Part shown: positions 55,001-62,566 of the stretch, in pieces
Position numbering within the stretch: the first letter of the stretch is position 1
How the letters are laid out: every line of letters begins with the position of its first letter
NCBI GenBank assembly: GCA_029960065.1
Contig: JASCOF010000009.1
Coordinates: forward strand, 124,001-188,000
Reading direction: 5' to 3'
DNA: 64,000 bases
From: Flavobacteriaceae bacterium PS02336
GTDB lineage: Bacteria > Bacteroidota > Bacteroidia > Flavobacteriales > Flavobacteriaceae
Translations under genes and position numbers: made by a program
Notes under the pieces: generated by a model
The model's input: only the letters and a program-made list of their open reading frames with translations
The model's database searches: none
Told to the model about the DNA's origin: nothing

Positions 55001-58000
55001 ATACTCGATCTGAAAAACACTTTCAACACGATGGTGGAACAGTTAAACTCATTTGCATCCGAGGTAACCCGTGTGGCCCGTGAAGTGGGTACAGAAGGAA
55101 AACTAGGCGGACAGTCTGAAGTAAAAGGGGTTGCCGGAACCTGGAAAGATTTAACGGATTCGGTGAATGTAATGGCATCAAATCTAACGGGCCAGGTAAG
55201 AGGAATCGCCAAGGTAGTGACATCGGTAGCCAAAGGAAACTTAAAGCAGAAATTATCCATTGATGCCAAAGGCGAAGTAGCGCAGCTTACCGATACGATC
55301 AACGAAATGATTGATACCCTTGCCACCTTCTCTGATCAGGTGACCACAGTTGCCCGTGAAGTAGGTGCGGAAGGAAAACTCGGCGGACAGGCCAATGTGC
55401 CGGGAGCTTCAGGAACCTGGAAAAATTTAACGGAAAACGTAAACCAGCTGGCAGCAAACCTGACCACGCAGGTGCGTGCGATTTCTGAGGTGGCATCAGC
55501 CGTAACGCAGGGGGATTTAACCAGAACAATCGGTGTGGAGGCAAAAGGAGAAGTAGAAGCGCTTAAGGACACCATCAACCAGATGATTTACAACCTGAAA
55601 GCCACTACCCTTCGAAATCAGGAACAAGACTGGCTGAAATCCAATTTAGCTAAATTTACCCAGATGCTTCAGGGGCAGAAAGAACTGAAAGCCGTGACCA
55701 CCAAAATCCTTTCCGAGCTTGCAGCGGTTGTAACGGCGCAGCACGGCCTGTTTTATATTTTAGAAGAAGGGGAAGAATTCATGGATTCCAAGCTGAACCT
55801 GATCGCTTCCTACGCCTATATCAAAAGAAAAAACTCCCTGACACAGTACGGCATGGGAGAAGGACTGATCGGACAGGTAGCCGTTGAAAAAGAAAGAATT
55901 ATTCTGAGCAACGTGCCGAAAGATTACATTAAAATCAATTCCGGACTTGGCGATGCAAGACCCAAAGACGTTATCATACTTCCTGTTCTTTTTGAAGGAA
56001 GACTTAAAGCAGTTATTGAACTGGCCTCACTTGATACCTTCAGCCAGATCCACCTGGATTTCTTAGAAGGGCTGACAGAAAGTATCGGTATTGTCATTAA
56101 CACCATCGAATCCAACTCGAGAACCGAAGAACTGCTGGTGCAGTCACAGTCTCTTGCCAGCGAGCTGAAAAGCCAGCAGGAAGTGCTTAAAAATACCAAC
56201 GAGGAACTGGAGGAAAAAGCCATACTGCTGGCTAACCAGAAAGAGGAAGTGGAACTTAAAAACCAGGAAGTCGAGGTGGCACGAAAAGCGCTGGAAGAAA
56301 AAGCAGACCAGCTCACACTGACCTCTAAATACAAATCAGAATTCCTGGCCAATATGTCCCATGAGTTAAGAACACCTTTAAACAGTTTACAGATTCTGGC
56401 CAATGAACTGATCGCCAACCGCGACGGCAATCTGTCAGACAAACAGATCCAGTTTGCCAAGACAATCAACGCCTGCGGAGATGACCTTATCCAGCTGATC
56501 AATGATATTCTGGATCTTTCCAAAATTGAGTCGGGCTATATCTCTGTGGATTACAATCCGATCAGCTTCGAGGAGATCAGCCGATTTGTGGCCTCTACCT
56601 TCAACCCTATTTCACAGGCTAAACATCTTAATTTTGAGATTCTTATGGACGAGAATCTTCCCGATATGATGGAAACCGATTCGCAGCGTCTGAACCAGAT
56701 CCTGAAAAATCTGCTTTCCAACTCGTTTAAATTTACTGAGAAAGGCAGCGTGAAACTCAGCATTTATAAAGCAGACCGCAGCTGGAAAACCAGAAGCAGC
56801 AGCCTGGATAATGCAGAAGCCGTTGTTGCCTTTGAAATTTCGGATACCGGAATAGGCATCTCAAAAGAGAAGCAGAACATCATTTTTGAGGCCTTCCAGC
56901 AGGCAGAAGGCTCCACCAGCCGTAAATACGGAGGAACCGGTCTGGGACTTTCTATCAGCCGCGGACTGTCGGATCTTCTCGGGGGAAGCATCGAACTGGA
57001 AAGCGATACCAATACAGGAAGTAAATTCACCCTGTTCCTTCCTCTTAAATTTGTTCATATACCCGAAATAGAGGATATAACAGTCAATGAGGAAACTAAT
57101 GTGATCCATGCTGGAAAAAGCCGTCTGAAATCCCTTCCGTCATCCAGTTTTAATACATCGGGAACGGAACTTCATTTTACGGATGAAATCGGCGACGACC
57201 GAAATGATCTTAAAGAAGATGATAAAATAATGCTGATCGTGGAGGATAATGAAACCTTTGCTAAAATTCTTCTTGAGCAAGCCCATCAGCACAATATCAA
57301 AGCACTGGTCACAACAAGAGGAAATGATGTTGTGGATTACATTAACCAGTTCCAGCCTCATGCCATTACAATGGATCTTAATATGCCGGATGCCAGCGGA
57401 TGGAAAATCCTGGACAGGCTGAAAACAGACTTTAACCTGCGCCATATTCCCGTCTACATCATCTCAGGGGAAGACGAACGCAATAAGGGGCTGAAAAGAG
57501 GTGCAAGAAACTTTCTGGTAAAACCAGTGAAAAATGACACTCTGGCTTCTCTTTTCAACGATATCCAGCATTTCAAAAATAACCCGGAAAAGAACCTGCT
57601 TATTGTCGATGATGCTGTTTCTGAACTGCAGCGAATCGTGGAAGCAGTCCAGGGAGAAGACATTTCGATTTCAACAGCCCGAACTGCAGAAGAAGCAGTG
57701 GAACTTATCAAACAAAAATCATTCAGCTGCATTATACTGGATCTGGCGCTACCGGACGCAGACGGAATGGATCTTATCGATGACCTTGAGAACAGTATCA
57801 GCGGACAGGAAACAGCGATAATTGTGCATTCTGCAGGAGATCCAACTAAAAAACAGCGCAGCAGACTAAGCCGTTTTGCACACAGCATTATCACCAAAAG
57901 TGCAGTTTCAATGGATGAGCTTGTGGACCAGACTGCACTATTTATGCACCGCGTGCATAAAGAACTTCCAGAAAATATGAAAAAGCGCATAGAAACCTAT

Positions 58001-58390
58001 TATTTGAAAGAAGATGTTTTGATCAATAAAAAAGTGCTTCTTGTGGATGATGATGTCCGAAACCTCTTTGCCCTGACAACAGCACTGGAAAGATTCGGTC
58101 TTGAAGTGATAAGTGCTGAAAGCGGCCATGAAGCCATTGAGATTCTCAATGGAAACCAGACAGTGGATATCGTGCTGATGGATATCATGATGCCGGAGCT
58201 TGACGGATACGAAACCATGAAAATGATCCGAAAAAACAGCAGGCATAAAGATCTGACCATTATTGCCGTAACAGCAAAGGCGATGAAAGGCGACCGCCAG
58301 AGATGCATCGAATCGGGGGCTTCAGACTATATAACCAAACCGGTTAATGTGGAACAATTATCTTCTTTAATGAGAGTCTGGCTAAAATAA
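52019..58390 (+). CDS. Giant soluble HAMP-repeat hybrid histidine kinase
   Basis: A 2123-residue protein with no transmembrane segment. A short polar N-terminus is followed by about twelve 92-residue HAMP-type repeats (about 95-1195); eleven contain E-V-G-x-x-G-K-L-G-G-Q, and the first is degenerate. Then come a GAF-like domain (about 1215-1370), a coiled coil, and HisKA with phospho-His1448 (N-M-S-H-E-L-R-T-P-L). The HATPase has D-T-G-I-G-I and G-G-T-G-L-G-L-S. Three receivers follow, with Asp1786, Asp1908 and Asp2055. In the second receiver the Lys is in I-T-K-S, without Pro. The layout resembles the HAMP-repeat osmosensing group III kinases of fungi and their bacterial relatives. Stop and next start overlap by one base. 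Confidence 0.95.
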   Translation: MKKTKQTKEIPAEEILLVLPVVTDEKKSGQTPQNKPEESILTDAEFLKILTKVKNGNFSQRFPTDQSGIKRSICDTLNEIIDLNERMVFEFQKVGKSIGKQGKLTNRVVLDGARGSWSSCVDSVNTLISDLVHPTIEIAHVITSVAKGNLSQEMPLSIEGNPLQGEFLRIAKEVNGMVKQLNLFSMEVTRVAREVGTDGKLGGQAKVRGVGGVWKDLTDSVNKMASNLTGQVRNIADVTTAVAKGDLSKKITVDVKGEILELKNTINTMVDQLNSFSSEVTRVAREVGTEGKLGGQAQVKGVGGTWKDLTDSVNQMASNLTGQVRNIADVTTAVARGDLSKKITVDVKGEILELKDTINTMVDQLNSFSSEVTRVSREVGSEGKLGGQAKVRGVGGVWKDLTDSVNQMASNLTGQVRNIAEVTTAVAKGDLSKKITVNVEGEILELKNTINTMVDQLNSFGSEVTRVAREVGSEGKLGGQAKVKGVGGTWKDLTDSVNQMASNLTGQVRNIAEVTTAVANGDLSKKITAVAEGEILELKKTINTMVDQLNSFSSEVTRVALEVGTEGKLGGQAKVKGVGGTWKDLTDSVNQMASNLTGQVRNIAEVTTAVAKGDLSRQITVDTKGEILELKNTINTMVGQLNSFASEVTRVAREVGTEGKLGGQAQVEGVGGTWKDLTDSVNQMASNLTGQVRNIAEVTTAVAKGDLSLQITVDVKGEILELKNTINTMVDQLRGFASEVTRVSREVGTEGKLGGQANVPGVAGTWKDLTDSVNQMAGNLTAQVRNIADVAIAVANGDMSRKITVDVRGEILQLKETLNTMVDQLREFASEVTRVAREVGTEGKLGGQANVPGVAGTWKDLTDSVNQMAGNLTTQVRNIAEVTIAVANGDMSKKITADVRGEILQLKETVNTMVDQLRAFASEVTRVAREVGTDGKLGGQAFVPGVAGTWKDLTDSVNQMASNLTGQVRNIADVTKAVANGDLSKQITVDVKGEILDLKNTFNTMVEQLNSFASEVTRVAREVGTEGKLGGQSEVKGVAGTWKDLTDSVNVMASNLTGQVRGIAKVVTSVAKGNLKQKLSIDAKGEVAQLTDTINEMIDTLATFSDQVTTVAREVGAEGKLGGQANVPGASGTWKNLTENVNQLAANLTTQVRAISEVASAVTQGDLTRTIGVEAKGEVEALKDTINQMIYNLKATTLRNQEQDWLKSNLAKFTQMLQGQKELKAVTTKILSELAAVVTAQHGLFYILEEGEEFMDSKLNLIASYAYIKRKNSLTQYGMGEGLIGQVAVEKERIILSNVPKDYIKINSGLGDARPKDVIILPVLFEGRLKAVIELASLDTFSQIHLDFLEGLTESIGIVINTIESNSRTEELLVQSQSLASELKSQQEVLKNTNEELEEKAILLANQKEEVELKNQEVEVARKALEEKADQLTLTSKYKSEFLANMSHELRTPLNSLQILANELIANRDGNLSDKQIQFAKTINACGDDLIQLINDILDLSKIESGYISVDYNPISFEEISRFVASTFNPISQAKHLNFEILMDENLPDMMETDSQRLNQILKNLLSNSFKFTEKGSVKLSIYKADRSWKTRSSSLDNAEAVVAFEISDTGIGISKEKQNIIFEAFQQAEGSTSRKYGGTGLGLSISRGLSDLLGGSIELESDTNTGSKFTLFLPLKFVHIPEIEDITVNEETNVIHAGKSRLKSLPSSSFNTSGTELHFTDEIGDDRNDLKEDDKIMLIVEDNETFAKILLEQAHQHNIKALVTTRGNDVVDYINQFQPHAITMDLNMPDASGWKILDRLKTDFNLRHIPVYIISGEDERNKGLKRGARNFLVKPVKNDTLASLFNDIQHFKNNPEKNLLIVDDAVSELQRIVEAVQGEDISISTARTAEEAVELIKQKSFSCIILDLALPDADGMDLIDDLENSISGQETAIIVHSAGDPTKKQRSRLSRFAHSIITKSAVSMDELVDQTALFMHRVHKELPENMKKRIETYYLKEDVLINKKVLLVDDDVRNLFALTTALERFGLEVISAESGHEAIEILNGNQTVDIVLMDIMMPELDGYETMKMIRKNSRHKDLTIIAVTAKAMKGDRQRCIESGASDYITKPVNVEQLSSLMRVWLK
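52565..55600 (+). repeat. Tandem array of eleven 276-bp units inside the giant kinase gene
   Basis: The G-K-L-G-G-Q codons recur from about 52,615 to about 55,375, which is exactly ten intervals of 276 bp, with no insertion or deletion between units. Units 1-6 share G-V-G-G; units 7-10 share G-V-A-G. At DNA level neighbouring units have long near-identical stretches, so copies seem to have been homogenised or recently duplicated. Confidence 0.9.
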
Positions 58391-59625
58391 TGGAAATCCC
58401 TATGGAAAATTATCCCGTAAAAATATTAATTGTTGATGATAAAAAGGAAAATCTGCTGTCCCTTCAGGTTATCTTAGCCGACCGCGGATACGAATTTGTG
58501 GAAGCCGCTTCGGGTAAAGATGCACTGAGGATTCTGCTTAAGAACCAGGATTTTGCCATTATCCTGATGGACGTGCAGATGCCGCTGATGGATGGATTTG
58601 AAACTGCGGAGCTCATAAGGCAGAGCGACAGATTAAAACATGTTCCCATCATCTTTCTTACCGCCAATATGAACACCTCGGACTATATCTTTAAAGGATA
58701 CCAGTCCGGAGCCGTTGATTATATGATCAAACCGCTTTCTGCTGAAATACTGCAGGCAAAAGTGCTGGTGTTTACCGAACTCTATAAAAAGAACAAGCAG
58801 CTGCAGCTGAAGGAAGAGGAAACTGCCGCGCTGAACCAGAAAATTATAAAAGCAAACGAAGAGCTCGCAAAACAATACAGCGCTATAGAAAAACATGCCG
58901 AGGAATTAAAACAGAAAAATGCAGAACTGGATGCTTTTACCCAGGTGTCCAGCCATGACCTGCAGGAACCGCTGCGCAAGATCCAGACTTTCACCAATAT
59001 GCTGCTTGCCAAAGAATACCATAACCTGAGTGAGGACGGAAAAATGAAATTTGACCGTATACTATACGCGGCCAACCGGATGCGCGACCTGATAAATGAT
59101 CTGCTGGCCTTCTCGCAGGCCAATAATACTGACCGCATTTATGAAGATGTGGATCTCAATACATTAATTGCTCAGGTAAGAGAGGCACTGGCCGAGACCA
59201 TTCTGGAAAAAAATGCCGCAATTACCGCTGAGCTGCATGGCAGAATCCATATTATACCCTTTTTATTTGTACAGCTTCTTGAAAACCTGGCTACAAACGC
59301 CTTAAAGTTCTCCAGAAAAGATGTTTCTCCTGCCATAGAAATCAAAAGCCGTCTGGTGCAGGGAAAGGATCTGGGAAATGATAAATTACAGCCCCTGCAG
59401 CAGTACTGTTATATCAGCTTTAAAGACAACGGTATCGGATTCGAACCCCAGCACAGTGAAAAAATATTCGGCGTTTTCCAGCGTCTTCACAGCAGGGATG
59501 ACTACGACGGTACAGGCATCGGACTGGCAATTGTGAAAAAAATAGTCGATAACCATAACGGACTAATCACCGTAACTGCGCAGCCGATGCAGGGAGCGGT
59601 ATTCCATATTTATATTCCCCAATAG
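58390..59625 (+). CDS. Response regulator-histidine kinase (REC-HisKA-HATPase)
   Basis: This 411-residue protein has an N-terminal receiver with D-D-K-K (about 16-19), Asp61 in L-M-D-V-Q-M-P and K-P-L-S. A coiled coil rich in Glu/Lys/Gln follows (about 135-180), then HisKA with phospho-His189 (V-S-S-H-D-L-Q-E-P-L-R). The HATPase has N-L-A-T-N-A-L-K-F, D-N-G-I-G-F and G-T-G-I-G-L-A-I-V. It is soluble. The start codon overlaps the preceding stop (TAATG). Receiver-first kinases usually take phosphate from a partner to control their own kinase. It should be co-translated with the giant kinase. Confidence 0.94.
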   Translation: MEIPMENYPVKILIVDDKKENLLSLQVILADRGYEFVEAASGKDALRILLKNQDFAIILMDVQMPLMDGFETAELIRQSDRLKHVPIIFLTANMNTSDYIFKGYQSGAVDYMIKPLSAEILQAKVLVFTELYKKNKQLQLKEEETAALNQKIIKANEELAKQYSAIEKHAEELKQKNAELDAFTQVSSHDLQEPLRKIQTFTNMLLAKEYHNLSEDGKMKFDRILYAANRMRDLINDLLAFSQANNTDRIYEDVDLNTLIAQVREALAETILEKNAAITAELHGRIHIIPFLFVQLLENLATNALKFSRKDVSPAIEIKSRLVQGKDLGNDKLQPLQQYCYISFKDNGIGFEPQHSEKIFGVFQRLHSRDDYDGTGIGLAIVKKIVDNHNGLITVTAQPMQGAVFHIYIPQ

Positions 59626-59705
59626 CCGGAAGCTGCAAAAACTTCCCGCCAGTCCGCAATATGGAAACCAAAATCATAAACCGCCCAAGCAGACTCCAAT
59701 ACAAG

Positions 59706-59739
59706 AAAAAGGATTAAGACTGTTTCTTAATCCTTTTTT
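59706..59739 (+). terminator. Intrinsic terminator of the kinase operon
   Basis: AAAAAGGATTAAGA and TCTTAATCCTTTTTT form a 14-bp stem with a 5-nt loop and a T run. Confidence 0.85.
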
Positions 59740-59826
59740 CATCTGCATCTTTTTTTTTCAAGACTATTTATCAACCCGTATTGATGCTGATTTTAAATTA
59801 TATAACTCCATCCCAAAATTCTGTAA

Positions 59827-59856
59827 TTTGGAAAGCCGGCCGGTATCTTATTTTTG
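59827..59856 (+). promoter_or_regulatory. Promoter of the second small acidic protein gene
   Basis: A -33 TTTG (59827-59830) and a -7 TATTTTTG (59849-59856) are 18 bp apart, and the start codon is 36 bp further on. The -7 octamer and the distance match those of the paralogue at 29,575. Confidence 0.6.
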
Positions 59857-59892
59857 AATTGTAAAATTTAAACAACCGCTAAATTATTAAAT

Positions 59893-60153
59893 ATGATCGC
59901 ATCAGCAGTCCGTCCAGTTCTAAAACCATTAAAATCATTTCCTCTCAAATCCCGCGTAAACTGCCCGGATCTTTACCAAAAAAGTGATGATGAGCCAGAC
60001 TTTGACTGTGAATTTTTATATGCATCTACGGATGGGATCGAAAACGAAAGCATAATTGATCCGGACCCCGAAGATGAGCGCCTAGATGAATTTAATGATA
60101 ACCAGTGGGATGCAGACATCTACGATCCTTATCTGGAATCCACCTATTATTAA
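59893..60153 (+). CDS. Small acidic protein, copy 2 (paralogue of 29,575-29,868)
   Basis: This 86-residue protein has a basic N-terminal 25 residues (V-R-P-V-L-K-P-L-K-S-F-P-L-K-S-R), unlike copy 1. The two shared blocks follow: D-D-E-P-D-F-D-C-E-F-L and the C-terminal D-E-F-N-D-N-Q-W-D-A-D-I-Y-D-P-Y, then L-E-S-T-Y-Y. It sits after the kinase operon terminator with its own promoter. Conservation is concentrated at the extreme C-terminus (ending Tyr-Tyr), which suggests a binding or processing motif. No known family is recognised. Presence on the mobile element with the kinases may mean it is an output of that signalling system (inference). Confidence 0.75.
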   Translation: MIASAVRPVLKPLKSFPLKSRVNCPDLYQKSDDEPDFDCEFLYASTDGIENESIIDPDPEDERLDEFNDNQWDADIYDPYLESTYY

Positions 60154-60265
60154 ACAGGGATTCCCAGCTGTCTCTTTTTAATTTTAGAAAATAAAAAAAT
60201 AAAAAACTTACTATTGAAAAGTCCTGATAAGGTGTGGGTAAATTATATAAAAGAATCTGCCTGTT

Positions 60266-60646
60266 TTATTTATGCAGTTCTTTATTAGCCAGTATCTGCT
60301 GCGCCCACCCGGGTTTGTCATCACCATAACGGTCCGGTTTTCCCACACTCAGCTGCGTATTCTTATACTGCTGGTTTCTAACTGTCTTGCGATGCATTAC
60401 CAGATAATAAAAATCCCTTTTGTGCTCCGACAGCACCTGCAGCCCTCCAGATACATGGCTGTACCTGAACTTTAAATGAATCAGAATCTTTGCAAGCTCT
60501 AAAGTGTCATCTTTTCCGATGCACCAGTAAAGCAGATTGCCATGCTCAAATAATGTCTTCAATGCCTTATAACCGCGTGATGATGCACGCAGTCGGGAAG
60601 ATGCCAGCACATAGGCATTCACTTCCAGTTCTTGTTCCGCTGTCAT
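60266..60646 (-). CDS. Hypothetical protein, 126 residues
   Basis: The protein begins M-T-A-E-Q-E-L-E-V-N-A-Y-V-L-A-S-S-R-L-R-A, has a helical N-terminal half with ankyrin-like wording (G-Y-K-A-L-K-T-L-F-E-H-G-N) and a basic, polar C-terminus. It has no signal or membrane segment. It lies last in the minus-strand element operon, 171 bp after the HTH gene. No function is assigned. Co-direction with the element genes supports it as real. Confidence 0.55.
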   Translation of the reverse strand: MTAEQELEVNAYVLASSRLRASSRGYKALKTLFEHGNLLYWCIGKDDTLELAKILIHLKFRYSHVSGGLQVLSEHKRDFYYLVMHRKTVRNQQYKNTQLSVGKPDRYGDDKPGWAQQILANKELHK

Positions 60647-60817
60647 GTTTTATAGAATTTAAAGCAGTAAAATTAGTTACAAAACGAAACACCAAATAAG
60701 ACACAATTGTTCTAATTCATAACATTAACATAAAATACAGAATTATACTACTGAGAAATACATTAAATAAAAAAGGATCCGCCGGAAATAAAAAACACAT
60801 TAAAAGCGGCGATAACT

Positions 60818-61153
60818 TCAATCCCTTCTTTTAAATCTCTGATCCGCCTCCTGCTGTATTTCCGCAATGGTTTTGATCCGTCCGGACTTTATCCAGTCCA
60901 GCAGCTCCGATCTTAAAAAATAAAGCCGTTTTCCCTGCTTGTGTACAGGAATCTCATTTCGGCAGACTTTCGAGTATAGGGTTGGAACCGAAAGCTTGAT
61001 CAGTTTTGAGGCTTCAATGATAGTCATCAAATCTGCATTTTCAGGCTCGGAAGGTTTATTTTTAATCTCTTTTAAAAGACGTTCAATATTTTCCACCCGA
61101 AGGGAAAGTGTTCCTAAGATATTGGGAAGATCTTCAAAAGTAAATGGTTTCAT
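60818..61153 (-). CDS. Excisionase-family helix-turn-helix protein
   Basis: A 111-residue protein has an N-terminal helical part (N-I-L-G-T-L-S-L-R-V-E-N-I-E-R-L-L-K-E-I-K) and then a MerR/excisionase-type winged helix: M-T-I-I-E-A-S-K-L-I-K-L-S-V-P-T-L-Y-S-K-V, with the wing K-Q-G-K-R-L-Y-F-L-R-S-E-L-L-D-W-I. Such proteins are common small DNA-binding factors of Bacteroidota mobile elements. Its start overlaps the stop of the preceding gene by 4 bp. Confidence 0.85.
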   Translation of the reverse strand: MKPFTFEDLPNILGTLSLRVENIERLLKEIKNKPSEPENADLMTIIEASKLIKLSVPTLYSKVCRNEIPVHKQGKRLYFLRSELLDWIKSGRIKTIAEIQQEADQRFKRRD

Positions 61154-61461
61154 AACAGTGCTGTTTTAAGTATGTCAAAATCAAAAAAATATATTCTGCT
61201 GCCCCTTGTTTTCTTAAAAGAAGGCTCGTAGCGCAGATAACCGTATTCGTGCAGTTCCTGCAGGCATTTATGGTAAGTGGATTTGGAGGAAATTTTAACA
61301 ATCTGAACCATCTCCACCCTGAAGATCTCAATGGGATTGATAAAACCCTTAACGGCTCGGTACTGCAGCAGGCCCGCATAAATGGCAATATGGGTGCTGC
61401 TGATCCTAAAATCTTTTTCAATTGCAGCAAAGAAATCCGTTAAGGGTTTTAAATTTTCCAT
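61150..61461 (-). CDS. Winged-helix-like protein of the mobile element
   Basis: This 103-residue protein has a helix-rich arrangement that looks like a winged-helix DNA-binding domain: I-A-I-Y-A-G-L-L-Q-Y, V-K-I-S-S-K-S-T-Y-H-K-C-L-Q-E-L-H-E-Y-G-Y-L-R-Y with the wing R-G-S-R-I-Y-F-F. It resembles regulators or replication-initiation-like domains of integrative elements. It is translationally coupled to the HTH gene and 5 bp after the 357-residue gene. The function is unknown. Confidence 0.65.
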   Translation of the reverse strand: MENLKPLTDFFAAIEKDFRISSTHIAIYAGLLQYRAVKGFINPIEIFRVEMVQIVKISSKSTYHKCLQELHEYGYLRYEPSFKKTRGSRIYFFDFDILKTALL

Positions 61462-61466
61462 GATAC

Positions 61467-62540
61467 TTATTTTATTCTTCTGCCTCTTCTCTTTCTCTCT
61501 CCCCTCTTTTGATAAAACCGCTGTACTGGCTGTACTACCGGATGCTGTTTCGGGACGCTTTGCGGCAGATTTTTTTTATCTTTAAGTAAACCAGTCAGGG
61601 TAATTTTCTTGAGTCCCTGGTCATACATATTTAAAAACTTATGCTGCGGATCCGCTTCAATTACAAGCTTCTGCACTACTCCATCTTTCTCTACAGAAAC
61701 GGATTCCCTGCTCCCGTCTTTAAGCGCATTAATTACACGAAAAATCTGTGTCCGGCTGTCGGCTGTTAAAGGAAGTACTGTTAAAGCTTTTTCAATATCA
61801 TATCCATAGGCCTCTGGAAACTGTTTGATTCTATAGCTTCCGGCAGCATCTTTATCATTAAAATCAAACTGTTTCCAAAATCCCGCCGCCATTACTGCAC
61901 GTCCCGAAAGCATCTCATAGGCCTTTTTTGAACTGAAGATCCCGGGCTCATCAGCACTAAAATAATGGTTCCTATTCTGGGCTGTCTTAGATAAATCATG
62001 AAGACCGGCCTTAAAGCCTTCAAACTGATACCGGCCTGATTCCTCCTTTTTAAAATGCAGCGAGAAATCCATTCTCTCTTTTTCATTTACATAATAGGAT
62101 AACGGAACAGTAAATGCTGCATGTCCCAATGCCATATAACGTTCCGTCTTAACAGCGGCATCTTTAAAACCTGCACTAAAGAGCTGATCCATGACTGCTT
62201 TTTTATTTTTGACTTCTGCACCAGTCTGCATGCGGTTCCTTAATTTATTTAAAACTGCCGAAGTCGCTATTCTATACAGTATCTGGGATAATCTGCCGGG
62301 GTAAAGCTGTTTTATTAAATTAAGTCTTTCATTTCTGATCAGATAGAGCATTGAACGCTCTTCCAGATAGCTTGTGTTTTTATACTTTACCAGAATGTTT
62401 TCATGCCAGCGCAGTTTCTCTCTGAGAATTGAATTTTCTACAGAGGGACTTGAACCAAAAAGTTTCCGGAGCCTTGCTTCCTTAGCCTGCCAGTGCGCAG
62501 TTTCTATCTCCAGCCTGCTGTCATGAAGGTTTTCGTCCAT
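61467..62540 (-). CDS. Element protein of unknown function with a domain shared by its neighbour
   Basis: The first 130 residues of this 357-residue protein are helical, charged and unlike anything I recognise. Residues about 140-315 align with most of the 262-residue neighbour: a segment ending F-K-K-E, then K-A-Y-E-M-L-S-G-R-A-V, then A-Y-G-Y-D-I-E-K-A-L and F-L-N-M-Y-D. The last 25 residues are very basic (R-G-E-R-K-R-R-G-R-R-I-K), which suggests nucleic-acid binding. It lies 26 bp after the neighbour. It is probably a conserved accessory protein of conjugative elements. Confidence 0.7.
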   Translation of the reverse strand: MDENLHDSRLEIETAHWQAKEARLRKLFGSSPSVENSILREKLRWHENILVKYKNTSYLEERSMLYLIRNERLNLIKQLYPGRLSQILYRIATSAVLNKLRNRMQTGAEVKNKKAVMDQLFSAGFKDAAVKTERYMALGHAAFTVPLSYYVNEKERMDFSLHFKKEESGRYQFEGFKAGLHDLSKTAQNRNHYFSADEPGIFSSKKAYEMLSGRAVMAAGFWKQFDFNDKDAAGSYRIKQFPEAYGYDIEKALTVLPLTADSRTQIFRVINALKDGSRESVSVEKDGVVQKLVIEADPQHKFLNMYDQGLKKITLTGLLKDKKNLPQSVPKQHPVVQPVQRFYQKRGERKRRGRRIK

Positions 62541-62566
62541 AGCTTAAATTTTTAATTAATGAACCG

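Noticed and set aside
52507..55578. Several minus-strand reading frames of 60-180 codons across the HAMP-repeat region
   Set aside because: They are antisense copies of the 276-bp repeat, recur with the same period and contain repeated, low-complexity residues; the plus-strand kinase explains the region.
52565..55600. CRISPR-like periodic repeat
   Set aside because: The unit is 276 bp, coding, and without short repeats alternating with unique spacers.
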